The notes beneath the pieces are model-generated. The model saw only the letters and a program-made list of their open reading frames with translations, had not been told where the DNA came from and made no database searches. Source: Mariprofundaceae bacterium (GTDB lineage: Bacteria; Pseudomonadota; Zetaproteobacteria; Mariprofundales; Mariprofundaceae). From it: a stretch of 6,170 nt of DNA. Position 1 is the stretch's first letter. Each line of letters begins with the position of its first letter. The DNA is taken from contig JAUZQL010000329.1 in NCBI GenBank assembly GCA_030950975.1, positions 1-6,170 on the forward strand, given 5' to 3'. This document shows positions 1-6,170 of this stretch, piece by piece. The position numbers and the translations under genes were made by a program.

Positions 1-480
1 ACATCCGAAAAATATTCAGTATCTATTCAAGCAGACTGGAAAATATCGCAATTAAGTTATGTTTTTAGCCGTATTGCTGCCGATAGCGATCGTTTTACAG
101 GTATCCGTTCCCGTCTTGCGGAAACTGTGGGTTATGGTCGCAATTTGATTCATGATGATGTCATTCATTGGAAGGCTGAGCTTGGTCTGGGTGCACGACA
201 AACCGTTTTTATCGCATTTCCACGTAAAAATGATACAGTAGGACGACTATCCACTGACATTCAATGGATAGTTAGTGATAGCACCTTATTATCACAAGAA
301 CTGAATACTGAAGGTGGGAAAGAAGGTTTTGTAAGCCATTCCGTCACTGCTTTACAACAGAAAATAAGCGATGCATTATCCAGTAAAATTTCATTTTCAG
401 CGGAGCATACATCGAAAGTTCCTGTTGGTATTAAAAATATAAATACTGAAACTGCAGTCACCTTGGTTTGGGCTTATTAA
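1..480 (+). CDS. DUF481 family outer-membrane protein, C-terminal part (5' end outside window)
   Basis: The frame is open from the first base, so the start lies upstream; 159 codons and a TAA stop are present. DUF481 (YdiY-like, 'salt-induced outer membrane protein') proteins are small outer-membrane beta-barrels of unclear function. Seen here: alternating polar and hydrophobic strands, the family-typical segment around FSRIAADSDRFTGIRSRLAE followed by ETVGYGRNLI and a WKAELGLGARQ strand, then a final strand ETAVTLVWAY that ends in an aromatic residue, as expected of a BAM beta-signal. An internal GTG at 127 is not the start, because the homologous sequence continues without a break to the window edge. 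The family assignment comes from recognising these patterns. The function in this organism is unknown. Confidence 0.8.
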   Translation, partial: TSEKYSVSIQADWKISQLSYVFSRIAADSDRFTGIRSRLAETVGYGRNLIHDDVIHWKAELGLGARQTVFIAFPRKNDTVGRLSTDIQWIVSDSTLLSQELNTEGGKEGFVSHSVTALQQKISDALSSKISFSAEHTSKVPVGIKNINTETAVTLVWAY

Positions 481-489
481 ACCAGTTGA

Positions 490-518
490 TTCATAGCAGT
501 ATCATAAAAAAATATAAT
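490..518 (+). promoter_or_regulatory. Putative sigma70-type promoter for the PstS-like gene
   Basis: TTCATA (490-495, four of six matches to TTGACA), a 17-bp spacer, and a perfect TATAAT (513-518) lie 22 bp before the ATG at 541. This is the best promoter match in the window. It would make the PstS-like gene a transcription unit of its own, with transcription starting near 525 and a leader of about 15 nt. No Pho-box-like pair of CTGTCAT repeats is visible next to it. The region is AT-rich, so a chance match remains possible. Confidence 0.5.
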
Positions 519-540
519 GATTTAGAGTACCTAACAAAAA

Positions 541-1569
541 ATGAAAAATAGATTTATAAAAACATTGGCTTTCACACTGGTAAGCCTTCTATTACCAGTA
601 AGCATTTCGGCACAACCATTAAATATTGTTGGATCTTCGACCGTTTATCCATTTGCACAACATGTTGCCAATTATTTAACAGCAAAAAGAATCATCGATG
701 CACCTAAATTTAGCGTTACAGGTTCAGGTAAGGGTATTGCATTATTTTGTGCTAGTGATGCACCTTTTTCTCCAGACATTACTAATGCGTCAAGACGGAT
801 GAAGAAAAAAGAGCTTAGCAGATGTCATAAGAACGGTGTCAATGTCGCAGAACTCATCATAGGTTATGATGGTATTGTAATCACACAAAGTCTTGAATCG
901 TTGCCTATAACAATCACAAGAAAGGCTTTGTTTTTGGCTCTAGCTAAGCAAGTTCCATCTCAAGATGGATACCATCTTATTGATAATCCATACCATGATT
1001 GGCATGAGATTGATCCCAAGATGAAGCATCGAGTGATTCGTATTTATGGGCCACCCAAACATGCTGGAACCAGAGATATAATTGAAGATAAGATTATGGC
1101 TGAGATGAGTCAGGAATTACCTGCCTATCAGGGTGAACCATTCCATCAATTGCGTGACGATGGTGTATTTATATCTGATAACGAAAATCATAAAAAAGAT
1201 GTTTCCTTATTAGAAAATGACCACGATGCCATCGCTATCTTTGGTTACAATAACTATTACACCAATAGAAATAATTTAGCACTTCAAAATATTGACGGTA
1301 TAGAAGCAAATGCCAAGAATATTTCGTCCATGCGTTATCCTTTATCTCGCCCTTTGTATGTTTATGTCAAACATAGCTACTTAAAAACATCAAAAGATTT
1401 GAAACCTTATCTTCGTGGAATGCTCTCAGAAGAAATGATTGGTCCAAAAGGGGAGTGCGTACAAGAAGGTTTGATTCCACTCTCTGCAAGTGTGCATAAT
1501 GTCTATCGTTTATCGTTTAAATATGATGAAAATCTATCGAATAATAATCTAACCGTACTGCCAAGATAA
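541..1569 (+). CDS. PstS-like periplasmic phosphate-type substrate-binding protein
   Basis: 342 residues. An N-terminal signal peptide (KNR, then a hydrophobic stretch, then SISA, with likely cleavage near residues 24-25) sends it to the periplasm. PstS-family marks seen in order: GSSTVYPF (31-38), the anion-loop region GSGKGI (61-66), a DITNASRRM segment (79-87), and GPPKHAGTRD (170-179), which contains the family GTRD element. The C-terminal part carries GECVQEGLIPLS (304-315). Known PstS proteins hand phosphate to a PstCAB ABC transporter. No pstC, pstA, pstB or phoU is seen in this window, so the ligand and partner are inferred. Mature cysteines are C70, C95 and C306; C70 and C95 could form a disulfide. 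The ATG has no clear Shine-Dalgarno: the sequence before it is CTAACAAAAA, with only a distant GAG. The 3' end converges on the minus-strand gene 10 bp away. Confidence 0.82.
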   Translation: MKNRFIKTLAFTLVSLLLPVSISAQPLNIVGSSTVYPFAQHVANYLTAKRIIDAPKFSVTGSGKGIALFCASDAPFSPDITNASRRMKKKELSRCHKNGVNVAELIIGYDGIVITQSLESLPITITRKALFLALAKQVPSQDGYHLIDNPYHDWHEIDPKMKHRVIRIYGPPKHAGTRDIIEDKIMAEMSQELPAYQGEPFHQLRDDGVFISDNENHKKDVSLLENDHDAIAIFGYNNYYTNRNNLALQNIDGIEANAKNISSMRYPLSRPLYVYVKHSYLKTSKDLKPYLRGMLSEEMIGPKGECVQEGLIPLSASVHNVYRLSFKYDENLSNNNLTVLPR

Positions 1570-1579
1570 TTTTTCTAAG

Positions 1580-2617
1580 TTAAATGTTTTGTGTTTCTAC
1601 CCAACGTTCAAAACTTCCATAAGCACCCATAAAAGAATTGAAAATATCTTGAGGTATTTCACAAATTAAACAACGTTTTGGTGCGACTAATGCGCTATAT
1701 TCAGGTAAACATAAATGAGGATTTAAATCACTGAACATCTGGCTGCGATGAAGTGTTTTTTTCACTTGCTCATCTTGTATTAGATCAATATTACCATGTA
1801 AGATTAAGTAAGCATGCTTGCTACGGAGTATCAGTTCACGACCTTCGTCGATGTCCAAAATTTTTGATTCTTCCGCCACCCAAGCATGATCACCATCGAC
1901 AATATCAGAAAAAGCAGGATGAATATGGGTCATCGACTGAATAAGCCGTTGCGCCATGATATGCATCAAAATACCGCCCGCATCAGGCGATTGCAACATG
2001 AGGGATGAAATGGCTGTATCAGGAAACGCCAATAATAAGGTGTCTTCATCCGCAGTAATGGTGGCCGTTCGAGGTAATTGATAAATACAGGCATATTCAC
2101 CAAAATAATCACCATCGCTAAGGACTTTAATCTTTAATTCCTTACCATCATCCAAATGAATATAAACACTCATATGACCTTGTAAAATCATATAAAATTG
2201 ACTGCCAATTTCCCCTTCATGAATCAAAGTTTCACCGTGTTGACAGTTTATCATGTTCGCTTGATGGATAAAATCCAAAGCTTCTTGATCTGAAAGTTGC
2301 TCAATCAATGTAAAAACTTTATCGGAATGTTCTTGGGGCGAATCACTCATCACTTCAGCCATTGCCAACATGGATTCGATCTCATCATCTTGTTCATTTT
2401 TAAGTTGCTGACAAAGCCTTAAAAGTGATACGGCAAAGCTTGTTCGCCCACAGGTAAACATGCGCCGCCCCAGTTCTAAAGATATACGATAAGCAGTATC
2501 CACATCCCCTTGGTTTTGAAATACTTGAATCAAGGGTCGTCCGATATGAATATCTTCAGGGAAAATCCGATAAAGATGGCGGTATGTTTGAAGAAGGTCA
2601 TGTGCTTGCAAAGTCAT
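1580..2617 (-). CDS. Cyclic nucleotide-binding domain protein with TPR-like N-terminus
   Basis: 345 residues from the ATG at 2617. Residues about 8-75 are helical and resemble tetratricopeptide repeats (FPEDIHIGRPLIQVF, GDVDTAYRISLELG). Residues about 107-228 form a CNB domain: HGETLIHEGEIGSQFYMILQ, GDYFGEYACIYQ, LPRTATITA. The phosphate-binding cassette keeps G173, E174 and R183, so cNMP binding is plausible. Residues about 240-330 (REL-ILRSKHAYLILHGNIDLI and after) look like a second, degenerate CNB fold without the cassette. There is no helix-turn-helix, so this is not a Crp/Fnr regulator, and no kinase, cyclase or membrane segment. The role is unknown; a cytosolic sensor or adaptor is inferred. 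The frame stays open to 2782, but those 55 extra codons would overlap slt and are Cys- and hydrophobic-rich without family resemblance, so the shorter start is chosen. No strong Shine-Dalgarno precedes it. Confidence 0.8.
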   Translation of the reverse strand: MTLQAHDLLQTYRHLYRIFPEDIHIGRPLIQVFQNQGDVDTAYRISLELGRRMFTCGRTSFAVSLLRLCQQLKNEQDDEIESMLAMAEVMSDSPQEHSDKVFTLIEQLSDQEALDFIHQANMINCQHGETLIHEGEIGSQFYMILQGHMSVYIHLDDGKELKIKVLSDGDYFGEYACIYQLPRTATITADEDTLLLAFPDTAISSLMLQSPDAGGILMHIMAQRLIQSMTHIHPAFSDIVDGDHAWVAEESKILDIDEGRELILRSKHAYLILHGNIDLIQDEQVKKTLHRSQMFSDLNPHLCLPEYSALVAPKRCLICEIPQDIFNSFMGAYGSFERWVETQNI

Positions 2618-2657
2618 GGCGAGAGTGTAGAGGCTTTTTTTTACAAAAAACAGTAGA

Positions 2658-2687
2658 AATATAGGAACGGATGCAACCAAATATGAA
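2658..2687 (-). promoter_or_regulatory. Possible promoter for the CNB gene
   Basis: On the minus strand, TTCATA (2687-2682) and TATATT (2663-2658) are separated by 18 bp. They match the -35 and -10 consensus at four and five of six positions. The start of transcription would fall near 2651, giving a leader of about 33 nt before the ATG at 2617. The -35 lies inside the first codons of slt, and the -10 overlaps the first base of the slt ribosome binding site. I could not find an equally good promoter pair for slt in the 53-bp gap. Weak evidence in an AT-rich sequence. Confidence 0.25.
2663..2666 (+). promoter_or_regulatory. Ribosome binding site of slt
   Basis: AGGA (within TAGGAACGG) sits 4 nt before the ATG at 2671. 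This is a slightly short but workable spacing, and it favours 2671 over the in-frame ATG at 2683, which would lie 16 nt away. Confidence 0.55.
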
Positions 2688-4608
2688 CATACACAAAATG
2701 CTTCACAAAGTGCTTGCTTGGATGGGCTGTTGGGTTTTCTTGATAAGCATCCTGATATTACCTTGTGTTGCCAATCCAACAAACATTCAAAACATACGAC
2801 TGGAACAACAACGCATCATGTTTCAACAAGCTCGTGATGCCTTAAAAGTGAAAGATATGTCACGATTGCAACAACTTTCGCATGATCTCGGTGATTATCC
2901 CTTAGCACCCTACCTTGATGTCTGGCAAGCTTATGAAAAAATAAAACAAGAACAGGATTATGATGTCTGGCAAATATTGAATAAGCATAAGAATCTGCCT
3001 GAAAGTAAATACTTACGCATCGCTTGGATGCAAAGTCTCGCAAAACGTGGGCAATGGCCGCAAGTGGCCGAGCAATTATCCTTATTAGGCAACAAGAAAA
3101 AAAGTTTTGCTGATATATCCATTCTTTCGGATTGGTACAATGGTCATCCACAAGCAGCCCTTCAAAGTTTAACCAAGCAATGGCGACAAGCTCAGCCGCT
3201 TCCAACAGAAGCACAACAGCTTGTAAAAGCTTGGCATTCAGCAGGGCATCCAAGCCATGATGATGTCTGGGTGCGTGTGCAAACATGGGCTAAACATGGT
3301 CAATGGAAAAAACTTCAATCACTCAAACATCATTTGGATGTTCATGAACAAAAATGGTTGGATGTATGGCAACAGGTTAAAAAATCGCCCGAACACAGTT
3401 TATTAAGCAGTAAAGTCTATCATATACCCCCTCACATCATGGCATGGGTTGCCAACGATGGTTTGCGTCAATTGGCTCGAGATCAGATTGAACGTGCATG
3501 GTTATTGCTAGGGCGTATTGCCCCTCAGCTAAAACCACAAGATGTATCCCATTTGAAACGCTATTTAGCTATACGTGCAGCCAAACAACATCATGCACTG
3601 GCTAAAGAATGGTTGTCATCATTGCCTCAATCTATACAAAACAAAGAAACGCGCGCGTGGTTTGTGCGCATGTTATTATTGGATAAACAGTGGAAAAAAG
3701 CACTGGATGCGATGCAGTCCATGCCTGAATCCGAGCAAATACAATCCCGTTGGCTTTATTGGCAAGGCTATGTCTTGGAACAACTACACCAAGCAAAAAC
3801 AGCCAAGTTACTGTTTCAACAAGCAGCCTTAGAACGTGGTTATTATAGTTTTTTAAGTGCCAATCACTTGCATCAAGCTTATCAAATGGGTGCAAAATCT
3901 ATGCCTGATATGGATATGACATGGCTATTGAATAAACAAGCTATTCAACGCGCCCATGAATGGCGTTACTGGGGAGAACATTCAAAAGCAGATGCGGAAT
4001 GGAATGCAGCCTTAAAAGGTGCTTCTAAACACCATTGGGCAGAAGCCATGCAGTTAGCCATGCAATGGGGGTGGTATGAACAAGTCATTCGTGCAGCCAG
4101 TAAATCAGGACAATGGGATATGTTAGATGCCCGTTTCCCATTGGGTTATGAGGCAGAAGTAATCAAGTCAGCGAGTAAGACTAAACTGAAACCATCGATG
4201 ATTTGGAGTATTATTCGGCAAGAATCAGCCTTTAATCCCAATGCTAAATCACGAACAGGTGCGAGCGGACTGATGCAATTGATGCCTGCAACCGCCAAAG
4301 ATGTGGTGAAAAAACATCGTATTCAATATCGACACGGTTTAGATTTATCACGACCCAAACATAATATTGAATTGGGTAGCCTCTATATTGCCGATATGTT
4401 GAAGCGATTTAATGGACAACAAGCCCTTGCCATTGCAGCTTATAATGCTGGTCCTAACCGAGTTGCTAACTGGAAGGAATCCATGCCAATGACGCAAGAA
4501 GCCTTATGGGTGGAGCTGATTCCATTCAATGAAACAAGGCGTTATGTGCAACATGTCTTGGCATTTATGGTGGTTTATGATTGGTTGCAACAGCAGCAAG
4601 CCACTTAA
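2671..4608 (+). CDS. slt: Soluble lytic murein transglycosylase (Slt70 type, GH23)
   Basis: 645 residues, matching the usual size of Slt70. The enzyme cleaves the MurNAc-GlcNAc bond of peptidoglycan in the periplasm with formation of 1,6-anhydroMurNAc. A signal peptide covers roughly residues 1-35 (MLHKVLAWMGCW, then a hydrophobic run, then PCVA/NP). No lipobox is visible, which fits the soluble type. Residues about 40-490 are the all-helical superhelical (U and L) region, very rich in Trp, and include YPLAPYLDVW (77-86), a Slt70 mark. The C-terminal catalytic domain shows IIRQESAFNP with catalytic Glu518, GASGLMQLMPAT (530-541), AAYNAGPNRVANW (589-601), and ELIPFNETRRYV (615-626). All key residues are present and the gene looks intact. 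It is divergent from the CNB gene and 62 bp upstream of an M23 endopeptidase, a natural partner in wall turnover. Confidence 0.94.
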   Translation: MQPNMNIHKMLHKVLAWMGCWVFLISILILPCVANPTNIQNIRLEQQRIMFQQARDALKVKDMSRLQQLSHDLGDYPLAPYLDVWQAYEKIKQEQDYDVWQILNKHKNLPESKYLRIAWMQSLAKRGQWPQVAEQLSLLGNKKKSFADISILSDWYNGHPQAALQSLTKQWRQAQPLPTEAQQLVKAWHSAGHPSHDDVWVRVQTWAKHGQWKKLQSLKHHLDVHEQKWLDVWQQVKKSPEHSLLSSKVYHIPPHIMAWVANDGLRQLARDQIERAWLLLGRIAPQLKPQDVSHLKRYLAIRAAKQHHALAKEWLSSLPQSIQNKETRAWFVRMLLLDKQWKKALDAMQSMPESEQIQSRWLYWQGYVLEQLHQAKTAKLLFQQAALERGYYSFLSANHLHQAYQMGAKSMPDMDMTWLLNKQAIQRAHEWRYWGEHSKADAEWNAALKGASKHHWAEAMQLAMQWGWYEQVIRAASKSGQWDMLDARFPLGYEAEVIKSASKTKLKPSMIWSIIRQESAFNPNAKSRTGASGLMQLMPATAKDVVKKHRIQYRHGLDLSRPKHNIELGSLYIADMLKRFNGQQALAIAAYNAGPNRVANWKESMPMTQEALWVELIPFNETRRYVQHVLAFMVVYDWLQQQQAT

Positions 4609-4652
4609 ATCACTGACCTTGCGCACATCATCATACTTGAATGACGATAGTG

Positions 4653-4664
4653 TCCTATTAGGAG
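4653..4664 (+). promoter_or_regulatory. Ribosome binding site of the M23 gene inside a small dyad
   Basis: AGGAG (4660-4664) lies 6 nt before the TTG at 4671, an optimal spacing that decides this start. The upstream TCCT (4653-4656) is the exact complement of AGGA (4660-4663), with a 3-nt ATT between them, so the mRNA could fold a 4-bp hairpin over the Shine-Dalgarno. The dyad is seen in the sequence; any effect on translation is inferred, and so short a stem would be only marginally stable. Confidence 0.6.
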
Positions 4665-4670
4665 TAATGT

Positions 4671-5999
4671 TTGACCCGAGATTTTGCCCAAGCTATTTGC
4701 GACCATAAGCCTAAACATTCACCCAAAAATTCACCTAATTTTCCCCATTGGAAAAGCCTGCATTTCCGTATTTTGGGGCTAGTGTTATTGATGCTTGTCA
4801 TAGTCACCTATGCACTGATAGGCGATGATCAACAACACAAGGTAAGTTTGCATGAAGAATGGTTGCCTGCCACGGATTTTACTTCAAGCACAACAAAGCC
4901 AGCTACGACCATAACAAAGAAAATTCGTCTAAAAGCAGGGGATTCTGCCCTTGTTGCCTTAAAAAAACTTGGTTTATCGTATCAAGATGTCATGGATATG
5001 AGTAAAGCAAGTCAAACCATCTACTCACTCACACATGTCAAAGCTGGGCAGCGTTTTGAACGGATTCAAAACCAACACAATGATGATGTTTGGTATGATG
5101 TGGATAGCAAACAGCGTTTACACTTCAAAAAACATGATAACATCTGGCTGGCTAATATGGAGCTTCGCCCCGTATGGCATCGTCAGCATTACGCCGAAGT
5201 CACCATTCATGATAGTTTGTTTTTAGATGCTCACCGAGCAGATATTGATAGTCGCACCATCATGAATTTAATTGATATGTTTGCTTGGGATATTGATTTT
5301 GCCCGTGAATTACGCCGTGGTGATCATTTTCGTATCTTGTATGACAGTGATGAAAATAGCGAAGGCAAACAAATTGGTAGTACGATTTTAGCCGCTGAAT
5401 TTGTCAATCAAGGAAGAATCTATTCGGCCATGCGTTATGCGCTTGCCAATGGTAAAACTGATTATTATTCGTTTGATGGTAAAAGTTTACGCAAAACCTA
5501 TTTGAAAGCACCTGTAAAATTTTCACGCATTTCTTCACGTTTCACGACTGCACGTAAACATCCTATTTTGGGTTATACGCGCGCACATAAAGGCGTGGAT
5601 TATGCTGCGCCTATGGGCACACCTATTCATGCCATTGGTGATGGTCGGATAACCTTTGCAGCTTGGAATCGGGGTTATGGGCGTTTGGTAAAGATTCGTC
5701 ATACCAATCGAAATCATTCCACCCGTTATGGTCATATGTCTAAATTTGGGCGTGGTATTCACCGTGGTGTCTGGGTGAAACAAGGGCGAATTATTGGTTA
5801 TGTTGGCATGTCAGGCTTGGCAACAGGGCCTCATTTACACTTTGAATTTCGGGTGCGTGGGCGAGCTATAAACCCATTAAGTGTAAAACATACACCCGCT
5901 AAACCTGTACCCAAATCAGATATAAATCAGTTCAAAATAAGTGTCGAACAGATGAAAAAAACCATGATAAATGCTGTCGAAAAACAGCGTTGGGGTTGA
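4671..5999 (+). CDS. Membrane-anchored M23 family metallo-endopeptidase (MepM/ShyA/Csd3-like)
   Basis: 442 residues from a TTG start. An in-frame TAA at 4665-4667 rules out anything further upstream, and AGGAG lies 6 nt before. Layout: a basic, Pro/His-rich cytosolic tail (1-31); one transmembrane helix (about 34-50); a LysM/OapA-like domain (about 84-128, IRLKAGDSALVALKKLGLSY); a Csd3-type second domain (about 150-270); and a LytM/M23 catalytic domain (about 286-400). The zinc site is complete: H306 and D310 in HKGVD, and H390 in HLHFE. The probable catalytic histidines H355 (RYGHM) and H388 are also present, so activity is expected. Family members cut D,D (4-3) cross-links in periplasmic peptidoglycan to allow wall growth. 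The gene follows slt by 62 bp without a visible promoter or terminator, and its stop is 1 nt before kdsD, so an operon is likely. Confidence 0.92.
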   Translation: MTRDFAQAICDHKPKHSPKNSPNFPHWKSLHFRILGLVLLMLVIVTYALIGDDQQHKVSLHEEWLPATDFTSSTTKPATTITKKIRLKAGDSALVALKKLGLSYQDVMDMSKASQTIYSLTHVKAGQRFERIQNQHNDDVWYDVDSKQRLHFKKHDNIWLANMELRPVWHRQHYAEVTIHDSLFLDAHRADIDSRTIMNLIDMFAWDIDFARELRRGDHFRILYDSDENSEGKQIGSTILAAEFVNQGRIYSAMRYALANGKTDYYSFDGKSLRKTYLKAPVKFSRISSRFTTARKHPILGYTRAHKGVDYAAPMGTPIHAIGDGRITFAAWNRGYGRLVKIRHTNRNHSTRYGHMSKFGRGIHRGVWVKQGRIIGYVGMSGLATGPHLHFEFRVRGRAINPLSVKHTPAKPVPKSDINQFKISVEQMKKTMINAVEKQRWG

Positions 6000-6000
6000 T

Positions 6001-6170
6001 ATGACAACAAACAAACAACAATGGCTGACGCAAGCCGAAAAAGTCTTTGAGATTGAAATCAATGCCCTTCGAGCGCAACAAGGTTGCCTGAATGACGATT
6101 TTACCCAAGCCGTTGCTTGTATTTTGGGTTTACAAGGGCGTTTGGTGGTTTTGGGTATGGGGAAATCGGG
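6001..6170 (+). CDS. kdsD: Arabinose-5-phosphate isomerase, N-terminal part (3' end outside window)
   Basis: 56 codons and two further bases from the ATG at 6001 to the window edge. KdsD (KpsF/GutQ family) interconverts D-ribulose 5-phosphate and D-arabinose 5-phosphate, the first step of Kdo synthesis for LPS. The visible part shows the N-terminal helix with FEIEINALRAQQGCLNDDF, then RLVVLGMGKSG, the glycine-rich start of the SIS domain typical of this family. The rest of the SIS domain and the CBS pair are beyond the window. The ATG follows the upstream TGA with a single nucleotide between (TGATATG), so coupled translation is likely. The only Shine-Dalgarno-like run is GGGG at 5992-5995. 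GutQ or a capsule KpsF paralogue cannot be told apart from this fragment. Confidence 0.85.
   Translation, partial: MTTNKQQWLTQAEKVFEIEINALRAQQGCLNDDFTQAVACILGLQGRLVVLGMGKS

Noticed and set aside
127..480. GTG at 127 as the start of a 117-residue protein
   Set aside because: The same frame is open to base 1 and the upstream residues fit the DUF481 barrel, so this is an internal Val codon of a gene cut by the window edge.
1567..1590. Bidirectional terminator between the convergent PstS-like and CNB genes
   Set aside because: There is a T-run (1570-1575) but no GC-rich inverted repeat in front of it on either strand, so no terminator can be supported.
2618..2782. Extension of the CNB gene by 55 codons to an upstream ATG at 2782
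   Set aside because: It would overlap the signal-peptide region of slt on the opposite strand. The extra residues show no family resemblance, and the TPR-like region begins just after the ATG at 2617.
2816..3286. 156-codon open frame on the minus strand inside slt
   Set aside because: It is antisense to a well-supported gene, has a low-complexity His/Leu/Ala composition typical of a shadow frame, and shows no recognisable domain.
4609..4670. Separate promoter for the M23 gene in the 62-bp gap after slt
   Set aside because: TTGAAT at 4637-4642 has no acceptable -10 hexamer at 15-19 bp; CTATTA at 4655-4660 is too close.

Overview
The window reads as an ordinary stretch of chromosome from a Gram-negative proteobacterium with an AT-rich genome (roughly 40% GC by eye). 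The evidence for this is a DUF481-type outer-membrane beta-barrel, a soluble lytic transglycosylase of the Slt70 type, a membrane-anchored MepM/ShyA-like M23 endopeptidase, and the start of a KdsD-type enzyme of the LPS Kdo pathway. The class cannot be fixed from the sequence alone. The mix is compatible with a gamma- or zetaproteobacterium, and the second is only a weak guess. No mobile element, CRISPR array, RNA gene, integrase or phage gene was found.

Layout. Positions 1-480 (+) hold the 3' end of a DUF481 outer-membrane protein. A 60-bp gap with a good sigma70-type promoter leads to 541-1569 (+), a secreted PstS-like substrate-binding protein with no transporter genes beside it. This gene converges, with a 10-bp gap, on 1580-2617 (-), a cytosolic protein with a TPR-like N-terminus and a cyclic-nucleotide-binding domain but no DNA-binding domain. 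A 53-bp gap separates that gene from the divergent rightward envelope cluster: slt (2671-4608), the M23 endopeptidase (4671-5999, TTG start) and kdsD (6001 onward, cut by the window edge).

How they fit together. The three rightward genes at the right end form a likely cell-envelope operon. Slt cleaves glycan strands, the M23 enzyme cuts peptide cross-links, and KdsD feeds Kdo synthesis for LPS. The 1-nt gap between the M23 gene and kdsD suggests translational coupling. The cyclic-nucleotide-binding protein shares its upstream region with slt, but nothing in its sequence shows that it controls the cluster. The DUF481 and PstS-like genes also act at the envelope or in the periplasm but appear to be separate transcription units.

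I found no convincing novel system. The points most worth a second look are the TTG start of the M23 gene, with a decoy ATG and a small hairpin over its ribosome binding site, the unusual binding-loop residues of the PstS-like protein, and the TPR plus double-CNB architecture of the minus-strand protein.
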